This document shows positions 52,166 through 63,710 of a stretch of 64,000 nucleotides of DNA, piece by piece. The translations under genes and the position numbers were made by a program. Within the stretch, counting starts at the first letter, position 1, and each line of letters opens with the position of its first letter. The stretch is from Pomphorhynchus laevis. Lineage: Eukaryota > Acanthocephala > Palaeacanthocephala > Echinorhynchida > Pomphorhynchidae. Where the stretch lies: contig WNNJ02001023.1 of NCBI GenBank assembly GCA_012934845.2, positions 36,667 to 100,666 on the forward strand. Reading direction: 5' to 3'. The notes under the pieces are model-generated. The model saw nothing but the letters and a program-made list of their open reading frames with translations. It was not told the DNA's origin and searched no databases.

Positions 52166-53879
52166 GAAATTGTAAAACTACCTTGTAAAACAGGGTAGAT
52201 AGTTAAGCTCAACCATCAAGATTAACAATTAACTTATTCCAGAACATCATAGATATAATAACTATAATAATATAATATAAACACCATAAATATAATAATA
52301 TAAACATCCTAACTTATATTTTATTTAAACATCATTATCACTTTCCTAATTTGAGATTATTGTATAATTTGTCATAATTTAAAGTCGAACATGTTAAGCA
52401 TTGATTTTATCGTCGTATAATGACGTTTCCTCTTAAAGTTATATTGGATTTTTAAAGAAGACAACATAATGTTTCCTTTATTAAACAAATTTCTGATAAC
52501 AAACAGTGGTCGGGATGTAAATAAAAAGTTCGCTATTTGATCTTGGCCTAAGCTGAGGTAAAATAAATTCATTCCATTACATTATATCTGTGATGTCCTA
52601 ATTATTCTTAAATATAATTAACTTAGACATATTGCTTTTGTATACAGATATTGCCTGAGGGCTTTTAAGTCAATCGCAGCAATCGAATTTTGATATTGAG
52701 ATTAACCAAAGTAGTGGTATACAGATAACGAAGATATTTTGTTCTGTGTTTTTCACTGTATCAATCATCCTTAAGGTTTTTTTATAAATTTTATCAATAG
52801 GCAATATTTTTGAAAATCAAGCAGTTCCTTTCTCGTTTTTGTTGCCTTGTTTATTTCTGCACCTTAAGCCATATTAAAATCATCTCACTAATATCTGAAA
52901 AGTAATGGTATCTGAAATATTTGCTTGCGTTCTATCAATCGCTCCATGCATTTTTAATTTTTAATTGTATACGTCGATATTGGGATGAAATTATTTTAAT
53001 AGTTTTAAAGGTTTGATCAGTAAACTTTAATTTTAGTTTTAATACTTTCGTATTAAAATAATTTCCCAAAAAGAAGTTCAATTTAAATTTTTAAGTTTCA
53101 ACAAGTATTTTGAATAATTTTTAAATACCGTACTGGATGTGCCTTCAAATACTACATCGTCAAATGAACGGTTGCTTACTAACACGCGACTGCTAATCCT
53201 AATGTCAATGACGAATCAGTTACCAATTAGAGAACTTTAGTTTTAAAGTTAAGTTTTAAACATAAAAATAGAACCAGCAATTGGTATTCTTTATTATTTC
53301 AAATTGTATATGTAAATCCTTTGTATTTTAAAGAATTTTCCATGCAATGTATCCTATATTTCTTGCTTTTATCTAGTAAAAAATATAAAATTATGTAATA
53401 TTTCCCCATTTGGCGCATTTTCTTATTTTAGAGTTAATAATCTGATTTAAACGTGAATATTGTTTTTGATTATCATAGGTATCTGTATTTAATTAAATTG
53501 TATTTTGCCTTGTCTCCAATTTATTCATGTTTTTTAACATTTTAAAACATTTTGATAAAACAAATATTTTTTATTTGATAAAACACTTAAATGTTGATCA
53601 CCGTTAATAAAGATGTTATAATTTACATCGTTTTTATTTAATATTTTAAAAAGGTTTTAAATCTTAAATATATTTTTAAATATTTTTACAATCCAAAATA
53701 ATTCAATATTTTGGAATTTTGGAGGGTCAAATTTAAATATGAATGATCAAGTAATTATGAAGCAGTACATATACATATCTGGTCTATCCTAGTGAAAGTG
53801 GATATTTCCCAGAATCAATTATTGTCGATTAATTTTATTTTTCGAGGTATTTGTAATATATATAATATTTATTTAACTA
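52166..53879. other. AT-rich non-coding region
   Basis: 1.7 kb of AT-rich DNA. I see no gene, RNA or repeat; the short minus-strand frame at 52372-52572 has no recognisable content. Confidence 0.5.
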
Positions 53880-54085
53880 AATCCTTATTCAGACACACTT
53901 AGAATATTGTGTTCTAGCGAGTTATCCAATAACTAAAATGGAGCTCCGTGATTACAAAACTGTCCATGGTCGGGCCACTATGCTGTGTGGGTTGGACACT
54001 TTATATGCTATAAGGTTGGAAACCTTAAAATTATGTGTTCGTTATGTTGACCGATTCTGTCGAAACATCGAACTTTTGGTAATTT
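53880..54085 (+). mobile_element. LINE-E3: RT C-terminal relic of a CR1-like LINE
   Basis: THLEYCVLASYP, KTVHGRATMLCGLDTL and IRLETLKLCVRYVDRF follow the conserved HLEY, RATKL and RLETL pattern found after the RT domain of CR1-like ORF2. No family-level match to A-D. Confidence 0.6.
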
Positions 54086-54244
54086 AATTTTAATAGTGTT
54101 TTCTGGAAACAACAACATTGACTATCCCGAATAAATCTATATACTAATTATAAATGAATCTTAATTATATATTCGTCGATCCAACAGAATAATAACTAAA
54201 GATAACAAAGTTGATTGATAAATTCATAACTGATTGATAAATTC

Positions 54245-54819
54245 ATAGTTTGAGGTCTATTCTGGCGCGTGTACTTGCTTCTGTGACATCGAGACAGTCC
54301 AAAAAGTTAAACTTATCGCTATTTTCCGCCTAGGTAAGCGTAATGCTTTAAATAATAAACCTCGACTACTCAAAGCTGTCTTCCATAACCAATATCATGC
54401 TGTTTTAATGTTGCGAAACTCGTTCCATCTCAAAGGGTCTAATATTCGACTGCTGAAAGATCTTGATGTATCAGAACGAAAAATATTATCGAAGGCTAAA
54501 GAGGAACTAACATATCGTGTTGCTAAAGGAAAAACAAATCTCTATCTGAAAAATTTTCAGGTTGTGAGGCTACACTCCCGGCTGAGTTGGACCCAACTAG
54601 TCATGTCGCCTCGCTTGCATTCTGTAATCGAAACGGGCTCGTCTACTCTGCCTATCACAGTCTAAATGGTTTAGCGTCCGGGTTATTAGGATGTGTAAGG
54701 GATGATTGCAGTACGCCCAGAGGTATGTTGGGGCATTGTGAAATACTCCTTTGTAATGTTCGAGGTCTTATATCGAAGGTAGATGAACTGAGATATAGAG
54801 TTTAGTTAATTCGTCCTAA
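54245..54819 (+). mobile_element. LINE-C3, 5' part (split by LINE-B5)
   Basis: 5'-truncated in ORF1. The piece at 54408-54665 reads MLRNSFHLKGSNIRLLKDLD, the C-terminal domain of ORF1 as in C2. ORF2 starts with ILLCNVRGLISKVDELRYRV and is interrupted after ATTCGTCCTAA by LINE-B5. Confidence 0.9.
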
Positions 54820-55687
54820 TAATAATATTAATAATACAAATTTATTTAATGTGGCAAATGCGTACAAGCTGTACGCTTACAAGTCCACAAACAAAAATGA
54901 GAAAGTCAAGCAGTTAAATTGTTAAAATGGGATCGGATTTGTCGTTTGAAGCACTGCAGGGAAGTTGATTGGCGTATATGAATGGGCAGATGATTCCACG
55001 ATAGAGGAGCAGCCACCAGGAAGGAGCGGAGTTCAAATGAGGTAGAGTAGTTTGGGACATGTAAAAGAAGGGAATTACAGGAACGCAAGGAACAGTAAAC
55101 AGGACGGGAATTATCAAGAAAAGGAAGGTTGAGAAATGAAGGGGTATGAAAAGTTACAAGGCGGAAAGCAACGATAAGAAGACGAATTTGAACACGACAA
55201 TAAATTGTAGGCAAATCGAGAGAAGCAAGATGGTAGGATGTGTGATCAAAACGACGAAGACGGAGGAGAATTCGGACAGCTGCGTTGACGATGCGTTGTA
55301 GGGGAAGAAGAGTGGATTTAGGTGAGTTGGAAAATAGACTAAGACAATAATCGAGTCTAGAAAAAAGGAGAGATGATATGAGAGTCATACAAGAAGGGAA
55401 ATCGATCAATCTACGAACTTGACGGAGGTTGCGGAGTATCAAGGTAGATGAGCGTACTTTATCTCTAACGAAAGGTTTAAGTGAAAGTCGGTTGTCAAAA
55501 TGGAAGCCTAGGAAAACGAGATTATCAACGATAGGAAGAATTGTAGAATTTAATGATACGGAGGGAGGTTCGAAGCCGAGGCGTCGAGGTAGGATCCACA
55601 TAATTTTGGATTTATCAGGATTCAGAGAAAGGCGAAGGGAAGAAAGATGATTGGAAATTGAGACAAGACAGTCGGAAGCAGAAACAC
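54820..55687 (-). mobile_element. LINE-B5: 5'-truncated LINE-B inside LINE-C3
   Basis: Nearly identical to the 3' 0.9 kb of LINE-B4, with ATT-unit tail, 3' hairpin (54860-54876) and the RT C-terminal 231 codons intact (54906-55601, MWILPRRLGFEPPSVSLNST onward). The 5' truncation point shares CTAAG with the target, suggesting microhomology joining. Confidence 0.93.
54860..54876 (-). other. LINE-B5 3'-terminal hairpin
   Basis: Identical 7-bp stem to that of LINE-B4. Confidence 0.85.
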
Positions 55688-55690
55688 TAA

Positions 55691-58247
55691 GTTACTTGCT
55701 ATCACAGAATCATGGCTATATGGTGATATTGTTGATAATGAAGTCTCCATACCTGATTATCTGGTTTTCCGCAGTGATCGTGAAAGTGGAAGAGGTGGAG
55801 GTGTTATTCTGTATGTGAGCAACGATGCAAAAGTAACCGTTCTTAGCACTTCTGATAAAGTCGAAAGTTTGTGGTGTCGGGTAAAATTCATGCATACTGC
55901 TCCTCTTGTTCTGAGAGTAGTATATCGTAAACCCATGGCAGCAACATATAGACTAATTTGGGAAGTAGAACTTTATACTAAAGGTATCTTCATTGTTCTA
56001 ATACTTGGTGATTTGAATATGCCTTGGGTTGATTGAAATTCGTATACAGATTTTCCTACTTGTGTGCTTTCTATGACCTTCTGGAGTGTATCATCTATTG
56101 TGGTTTAACGCAGTATGTCCTCAATTGCACTCCTTTTGCCAATGACAGTAGATTCCTATTAGATGTATGTTTATCTTCGAACAGTGAGATTATTAAGATA
56201 TCCATTAATATGCCCCGATCGGTATATCTGATCACTGCGTAGTGATCGTTAGGTAAAGGTTTCAATAAGAAACTCGAGGTCCGTGTGAAAATCAATATTC
56301 TCTCCACTTAGACGCAGGACACGTCGAAAAGATTTGCCCTGGTTCGATTCTGAGTTACGTTCAACATTGAGGACTCGTAATTTGATCTTCAATCGCTACA
56401 AAGTTGGGGAGTGTAGTTATGATGTTTTTAAGCAGACAAGAAATTTATTCAATTCATTGAGGAGAAAGAAGCGGTGTGCATCTGAGAATACATTAGCTGA
56501 CAGGTATAAATACGATTTAAAGGTCCTTTTTCAGTACCTATCAAGTAAGGGAGCTGTTGATTCTTCGATTTGTCACTACTTCTGTGAAATTTCCGCGAAT
56601 GACCCAGCTGAAGAGTTTGCGGCACACTATTGCAATTAAGTAGAGCCCGCAAATGAACATGAAACTTTTTGTATGGAATCTAGTGTGCTGAACACTTACT
56701 CTGACACGTGTCTTGAGTTGGACCTTGACAATTTGATAACGCCAGCTAAAGTCTATTCCGAATTACGCCGTCTAAAAGCAAATAATTCAAGAGGTTGTGA
56801 TTTACTACCTTCTGTTTATCTGCGCCGATTAGCAGGCTCAATTTGCGTTCCTCTCTGCAATTTTTTCCGGTCAATCTTAGAAAAATCTCTTTCTAATGTG
56901 TGAAAGCAGTCAATTGTTCTTCCCTATTTCAAGAAGGGAGATCGCTCTTCCGTTGATAATTATAGACCTGTAAGCATTACTTGCATTTGCTGTAGAGTGT
57001 TGAAGATGTTTGTGCATCGCTACATGGTTAAGTTTTTTCATATAGAAAAATTTTTAGTCCCTAATCAGCCCTGATTTGGAGAGGGTTATACAACTTTTTA
57101 AAATTTGCTTGATGCTCATCTTGATTGGACAGCGAATAAGTCACGCTCTACTGATACATACATTATATTCTTCGACTTTTCAAAAGCTTTTGATAGGGTA
57201 AATTATGGTCTACTTCAGAAACTTGTCAATACTGGACTTTCAAGCACACTTGTTGATTAGATTTGAGAATTTCTTCGTGAGCGTTGCTTTTGAGTACTTG
57301 TCGATCGGTCATTGTCTGTGTCTAGAGAATGTCATCTTGGAGTACCTCAAGGTTCAGTTTTGGATCTGCTTTTATTCAGCATTTATGTTAACGATTTGCC
57401 TGGGTGCATTTGCTCTCGATCATGTTTGTATGCAGATGACTTAAAAATATGGCGGCCCATTCATTCATGTGAGGATGTTGATAATTTGCAAACTGACATG
57501 GATAATGTGGAGTTGTGGGCGGCGTCTAACAAGCTTGTGATAAATGTTTCGAAATGCAAACACATGCGTATTATTAGTAATGCTCGCAATCAACCAACAT
57601 CAGCTTGTTACACATATAAGGGCTGTCTTGTTGAAAGTGTCGATAGTTACAAATATTTAGCAGTCTGGGTGACCTCTAATTTATCAACCAAAAAGCACAA
57701 TGAGCAAGCTTGTGCCAACTTCAATAAATTGATAGGTATGACTAGACACGCGTTTGTTCGCGTTGATCCGACTGCTCTGCGGCCTATGATTTTAGCACAT
57801 GTATTGAGTAGACTTTTATATGCAGCACCGGTTGTATACCCACGTACTGTGCATGAACATAAGAAATCAGTGAGGGTACTTCGCAGGGCAACAAAACTAG
57901 CACCAACGTTGGCGTCGCTGTATTCTGAAGACAGATTGATATCACTTGGACTTGAGACCGTCAAATGGACCGTCGGTTTATGGATATGTGCCTGGTTTGG
58001 CATTTACTTCGATGTCCCTATCACCCTCTTCGGAGTAGGGTTCAATTACGTGGTTCAAATGTTCTTCGAGGTCACTATTCGAAGAAGCAGCGTACAGAAA
58101 TTGAGCGCGATGCAATTTGATAGAAGAATTGTTAAGCTTTGGAACAACCTTGATGCAGGCACCATTGGATGCAGTTCTCTTAGTACTATTAAAGGAAGAC
58201 TACGAATGGCCGCAGGCAGTGTTTCGTGCTATATTTCCTTATTTTAA
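55691..58247 (+). pseudogene. LINE-C3 ORF2 remnant
   Basis: EN pieces at 55691-56030 (ITESWL, ILGDLNMPWVD) and 56033-56242; linker at 56334-56639; RT N-terminus at 56673-56903 (TPAKVYSELRRLKANN). The largest piece is 57312-58247, 311 codons with VPQGSVLDLLLFSIYVNDL, YADDLKIW, AHVLSRLLYAAP and ATKLAPTL. Many frameshifts upstream of 57312; the last kilobase is open. Confidence 0.9.
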
Positions 58248-58250
58248 TAA

Positions 58251-58437
58251 AGGAGAGTGAGACCATTCTGCGTGAATTTCTTGTAAAACATGTAAGCCAT
58301 ACGCGATAGAATGACGAATGCCGCTTCGTCATCACAATGACTCATCAGTGCCATATCCCTCCCACTACTGAATGCAAAGGAGGACTGGCAGACGGCAATC
58401 AATATATGAATCAATGTGAATGATGTACTAGAAATTT
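58251..58437 (-). mobile_element. 187-bp hammerhead-bearing insert with 9-bp target duplication
   Basis: Flanked by TTTTAATAA on both sides (58242-58250 and 58438-58446). LINE-C1 has the same sequence with a single TTTTAATAA and no insert, which proves a precise insertion. No coding frame, no tRNA-like boxes and no poly(A) tail recognised. It contains a hammerhead ribozyme on the minus strand. Confidence 0.88.
58319..58397 (-). ncRNA. Type III hammerhead ribozyme candidate in the insert
   Basis: Minus strand: helix III TGCCGT/GCGGCA (6 bp, last pair U.G); cleavage triplet GTC; helix I TGCCA/TGGCA extended by CCTCC/GGAGG across a small internal loop; core CTGATGA; helix II GTCA/TGAC with a 6-nt loop; then GAA. 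The base after GAA is G where A is almost always found, so activity may be reduced or lost. All three helices form without other mismatches. Confidence 0.78.
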
Positions 58438-58530
58438 TTTTAATAACTAATTAACTTATTTAGGAACTTATTATGAACCAGCTATTTGAGCTAATGCTCG
58501 TATGTGTACCTGTGTCTTAATACTAATGCC

Positions 58531-59109
58531 GACTTGTATCATTTTATTTAATTTAATAAAAATAATAATATTTAATTAAATAATTAATTTTATTTAATAT
58601 GATATCTTGAATTATGATTAAAAATGTAATCATCATTTTAATTTTATCGTTTAAATGAATATTTTACACTCAATATTAATCATTATATCATCTAATCGAT
58701 TAGACATTACAAACTAATTAAAATATTTGTTTAAATATAAATTATTTTTATAAAATGAATTTGACTATCATTTGCATGTAAAATATATTTTTTGATTAAA
58801 CGCTTAATCAAACGGTATATCATTACATATTTTCTCTGGAGTTATGCAGCATACGAAAAAATTGTTGAAGGATTATTCGATTTCTACTAAGATCCTCATT
58901 TACGCATAAAATCGGTAGCAAAAAGTACCGTAATTTCTGAAATAGTAAATGCCGATCTTTGACTGTTGATATTTCTTCGTCGACATACATATTGTTTTGT
59001 GCTGTATTTCACATTAAATGCTTACAAGAAACTAATTCTGATGAGCATATTTGGAAGAACACTAAAATTGTACTTTTAACTATTATTTAATAATTATATA
59101 TTAACTAAA
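58531..59109. other. AT-rich non-coding region
   Basis: No gene or repeat recognised. Confidence 0.5.
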
Positions 59110-60390
59110 ATAACTTTATTATAAAATGTAAATAGTTTATAATGATCCATTATTGATAAATAATTATTGGACCTGGATCAAAGAAAGGAGTAAAATGTTA
59201 TTTGATATTTCGCTAACTTTTGTTAGCATCTTCAGAAAATTACCTTCAGAAAATTACAATTTTGTAATTGTAATTGTAACTGAGTGGGTTTCTTCAGCTG
59301 CTGACTCAGACCTATATTTAGGTATAGTACCTATATATAGGTATATAGGTACCTATAATATATAAGTACCTATATTCAGGTACCTTTATTTTTGACACCG
59401 CATTTAGTATCATTGACATTATATTATCATTATATTTCAGTATCATTGACATAATATTTCAGTATTAGTATTATTAGTATTATTACCCCTTATTTCACTA
59501 TTATTGACACTATATTTCACAAATATCGACACCTTGCTTCACAATTATTGACACCTTATTTCACTATTATTGACACCTTATTGGCACAATATTTCACTAT
59601 TATTGACACTATATTTCACAAATATCGACACCTTGCTTCACAATTATTGACACCTTATTTCACTATTATTGACACCTTATTGGCACAATATTTCACTATT
59701 ATTGACACTATATTTCACAAATATCGACACCTTGCTTCACAATTATTGACACCTTATTTCACTATTATTGACACCTTATTGGCACAATATTTCACTATTA
59801 TTGACACTATATTTCACAAATATCGACACCTTGCTTCACAATTATTGACACCTTATTTCACTATTATTGACACCTTATTTCATTATTATTGACACCTTAT
59901 TGGCACAATATTTCACTATTATTGACACTATATTTCACAAATATCGACACCTTGCTTCACAATTATTGACACCTTATTTCACTATTATTGACACCTTATT
60001 GGCACAATATTTCACTATTATTGACACTATATTTCACAAATATCGACACCTTGCTTCACAATTATTGACACCTTATTTCACTATTATTGACACCTTATTG
60101 GCACAATATTTCACTATTATTGACACTATATTTCACAAATATCGACACCTTGCTTCACAATTATTGACACCTTATTTCACTATTATTGACACCTTATTTC
60201 ATTATTATTGACACCTTATTTCAGTATTATTGACACATTCATTCACTATTATTGACACAATATTTCTTTTTTATTGGAAATTACAAATGTAATTAGATTG
60301 TAATTTTCTGAAGATGCTAACAGAAGTTAGCGAAATATCAAACATAATGTCCTCATTTCTTTCCTCCAGCTCCAATAATTATTTAGTCTT
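59110..60390. mobile_element. Family M TIR element carrying an expanded satellite
   Basis: Left terminus AATAATTATTGGACCTGGAT then GATATTTCGCTAAC and TTAGCATCTTCAGAAAA; right terminus in inverse order (TTTTCTGAAGATGCTAAC at 60301, AGCTCCAATAATTATTT at 60368). The same termini are at 23.4 and 61.0 kb. Inside are GGTACCTATA palindromic repeats (59322-59392) and a large satellite. No transposase. Confidence 0.75.
59459..60280. repeat. Higher-order satellite, 22-bp units organised in 99-bp and 319-bp repeats
   Basis: Basic units share CACTATTATTGACACC. Four variants make a 99-bp higher-order unit, recognisable by TTGGCACAAT at 59581, 59680, 59779, 59900, 59999 and 60098. Three 99-bp units plus one 22-bp unit form a 319-bp block that occurs twice in tandem almost without change. 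Long open frames through it are artefacts. Confidence 0.95.
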
Positions 60391-60584
60391 TGAAGCTTAA
60401 TTTAATATCTGTAAAGACCAGTATAAATATCCGAATTATGGAAATTCTAAGATTTAAATATTTGCATTCCTACATTTATGTATAGACAAAAGGAATCAAT
60501 AATCTAATTTAATATGATTTAACTCATCTAATTATAGGGGTTTACTAGAAGATATGTTTTTGAATCCTAATCGGTACTTGAAAT

Positions 60585-60835
60585 GAGTACAGAAAATTAC
60601 AATTTTGTAATTGTAATTGTAACTGAGTGGGTCTCATCAGCTGCTGACTCAGACCTATATTTAGGTATAGGTACCTATAATATATAGGTACCTATATTCA
60701 GGTACCTATATTTTTGACATCGTATTTAGTATCATTGACATTATATTATCATTATATTTCAGTATCATTGGCATTATATTTCAGAATTAGTGACACCATA
60801 TTACACTATTATTTATATCATATTGAACTATGACA
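60585..60835. repeat. Second copy of the family M interior
   Basis: Repeats 59247-59480 (AACTGAGTGGGT, AGCTGCTGACTCAGACCTAT, GGTACCTATA palindromes), with an older, more degenerate start of the GACACC satellite. No left terminus is visible. Confidence 0.75.
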
Positions 60836-60964
60836 CAATAGTTCAATATTACTGAAACCATATGTTACTATTATTGACATGTACAGGAATTTTGACAACA
60901 TTTTTCATTATTTTTCATTTTCAACATTATTGATATTTTAATTCATTGGTCTTTAAAGTTTTTA

Positions 60965-61145
60965 AATAGTTGATATTGATCCATTATTGATAGATAATTA
61001 TTGTAGCTGGATCAAAGAAAAGAAAATATTATTTTTGATATTTCGCTAAAGAAAATCCTAAATTTTCTGAAGATGCTAACAGAAGTTAGCGAAATATCAA
61101 AAAAATTCCGCTTTTCTTTGATCTAGCATTAATAATTATTTATTA
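60965..61145. mobile_element. Short family M element (MITE-like, about 180 bp)
   Basis: Left AATAATTATTGTAGCTGGAT then GATATTTCGCTAA; right TTAGCGAAATATC, CTTTGATCTAGC, AATAATTATT in inverse orientation, with little between. It ends about 80 bp before the start codon of the following gene. Confidence 0.75.
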
Positions 61146-61228
61146 ATAATATTATTTATTGAAATACTATTTATTGAATATTTCAACCCAAAAATAATGA
61201 ATTTTAGATTTTGAGACCATAATATTCA

Positions 61229-63710
61229 ATGGACGAAATTGATGAAGATATTATGAAACATAAATCAGTCAATGAAAATGGTATAATTGCTTAATGTTAG
61301 GTAATTGTACATAATGTTTTAAGATATCGATGTTAAAGAAAACGATGTGCTAGCGATTGACGACAATTCAACTTGCGGTTACGAATCGATAAATAATAAT
61401 TCCGTTGTAGCAGTCAAATTTGAAGGAGATAATGTCAGATTAATGGCTGACAAAGGCTTCAATAGTAACGATGATAGTAATGTTTCGCAAACTGAAAGAA
61501 CATTAGTTGATAATGGAATTATTGATGAAAATCAGTACACGAATGTTGACCAAAAGGTCGCTGAAACTATCACTGAAATGTTGATTAATACATTTATCCA
61601 TGAATTTGACGCGGAAGTCGAGAACCAAAATAAACTACAAGTTGATCAGCAAAACGAACAGCAAGTAGATTTTGAAGCAATCAAAAATCATCTAGAAGGT
61701 CAAGTCGAGAATCAAGACGAGCATAAAATAGAACAGTTACATAAATCAGATAAAGTTTGTGATGGTGATAATCAAAAGGAAATTATTAAAAAAGAATCTA
61801 ATAATGTAAAAATATGCAAAACCTTTTTTCGTTAAACATTATTATCTGTTTTAGATAGATGTTAAAGCTCGTTCGACTGCCCTGAGTGAACAAGAAGAAG
61901 ATCTCAAAAGGTAACAATCTGTATTGTTTTACTTTTGTATTTAATGAATACGGAATTAAACTTTAATATTTATATTTAAGAATAATTTAATTTTTATAAA
62001 CGTTTTCTCACATTATGCAACTTTAATTCAGGTTTGATGTCGTCTCGATGATTAATACACTGCTAGACGAAGAACCGACCGAATCAAGCCGAAAGGTTTC
62101 AGAAAGGCCGAGGAGTACTCGTCAATTTATTGGCATTTCCGATGCCCCGCGCCCAAATAAGTGCGATTAAGATGTATAATATACATAATTCTAGCTATTT
62201 TTATGTTCTAGTCGCATATTCCGAAACACAATGCTGTCAGTCAATGAAAATTACCATTTTAATACCGAGCAAATATCTCGCCCTAATTTTGAATATAGAA
62301 GTAAGTAGCATTCAATTCAACCTCAATTCCACTTATGTATCTTTACGATTTAAACCTGAAATTATTTTTAAGTTAAGAAGAAAACATTTTCCTATTTTTA
62401 TTCAATTTTTTCTAATTTTTATTTTATATTTCAGATAGTGCTGTTTAATTATTTTTATCAACTATTTTTATATACAACTGTTTTTGATGTATTTGCAATG
62501 AACTTGAGGATACAATCATGAACCATCCTCTACAATATCTGATAAACAAAGACACGTCCTTCTATATCCAAATTGACACCATATATATAATTTAACAGTC
62601 GTACCAGTCTGTCATTATTAGGAGCAGTACATCACTTTGAAGATTCTAAACCTATTGCGAACAAGTATGCCCCTCCAAGTTACAGGAGGTGTTGGTATTT
62701 TAAAGCTTATATTAAAAATATACACTGAACTTGCTGCATTAATCTTGTTTGCTAAAGCATTTTCTACTAATATTTCTACATCAAATTCACAATCCACCGT
62801 ACGATACCTTTCATTCTACTCGACATTTTATTAATTTACCGCAAATTTTTTATCATTTACATTGATCAAATGGTGCAATCGATCAACTGCTAAAATCCCT
62901 TTGTCTATTTAATATCTTTTCTACCTATTGATTTTTTCTCTTGATACCGAGGCTTAATTGCCATCAAATTGAAATATTATTTTTTTATATTATTTCTTTT
63001 TATAACTCTGTTTATCTCTTTGTTATTTCTTTGAAGTTCAGGTTTTTATTTTAAAAATACAGATTTTAAACTTACCATTAACCTAAATTGTAGGAGCCAT
63101 CTTTATGATAAGTTTCTTGTTTTTCTTATTTGGAAATTCTTTTAATTGTAAAAAACGCTAATTTGATGACACTATCATCCGTTTTAATCATAATTTTTAT
63201 TAAAAGAATATGGTGTCACGAAATATGGTGTCACGATGTTAGTCAACTAAAGCTTTTAAATGCAATCAATTACAGTTCTGCTTATTATTTTATTTTATAC
63301 TTAAATTTTAATCAATCATATAAGCTTATCAATAAGCTTATATCGCTAGTAATGAACTGCAAAGATGTCGGAACAGGTCATGTCGAGATCGCTACTTTAA
63401 GACATTTTTATTGTAAAGGTTATTCTAAAATTTGAGAAGTATATTGTTTCTCTGTATTTTAAATAAAAATACTTTTTGATATTAGATTACAGACCACCTA
63501 GTCAAGTAAAAGTTCAAATTAATTGCAACGGCCAACCAACCGTTACTTCAACTAGTTTGCAAGATTTTAGGAGATTAATTGGGCTTAAGGATTATCCAAG
63601 GAAAAACTACAATCACGGTAAACTTTTGTTTAAAAATTCCTTTTTACTTAGTAAACTGTGTGCGTATCGTTAACGACAGAAGTTGTCAACGATCTGCATC
63701 CGCTTATTAA
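61229..63710 (+). CDS. Unrecognised eight-exon host gene, acidic protein of about 352 residues
   Basis: Exons 61229-61280, 61324-61805, 61855-61910, 62032-62160, 62212-62300, 62622-62688, 63493-63617 and 63652-63710 join in frame from ATG to TAA with GT/AG introns of 43, 49, 121, 51, 321, 804 and 34 bp. The N-terminal half is acidic and Asn/Gln-rich (MDEIDEDIMKHK; VENQ occurs twice around residues 110-140) and probably disordered. The C-terminal half has LSEQEEDLKRFDVVSMINTL, RPRSTRQFIGISDAPRPN, FEDSKPIANKYAPPSYRRPP and LQDFRRLIGLKDYPRKNY, short basic/Pro motifs that may be protein-binding. No signal peptide, membrane segment or known domain. I do not recognise the family. The exon 7 acceptor (after ATTACAG) was chosen because the alternative 7 bp upstream breaks the frame; the last intron is unusually short and the terminal exon the least certain. 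Confidence 0.72.

Larger units (their letters stand above)
55688..58530 (+). mobile_element. LINE-C3, remainder, with hammerhead insert near its 3' end
   Basis: Resumes at LLAITESWLYGDIVDNEV. It parallels C1 closely, including the stop-rich middle, then the 3' UTR block GAACCAGCTATTTGAGCTAA (58477). It is interrupted at 58251-58437 by an insert absent from C1. Confidence 0.9.

Noticed and set aside
59548-60211. Two 114-codon frames reading through the satellite
   Set aside because: Tandem repeat whose 99-bp period is a multiple of three; no gene features.
60620-60650. CTGATGA on the minus strand in the family M interior
   Set aside because: No GAAA and no pairing arms; the paralogous copy at 59290 lacks the motif.
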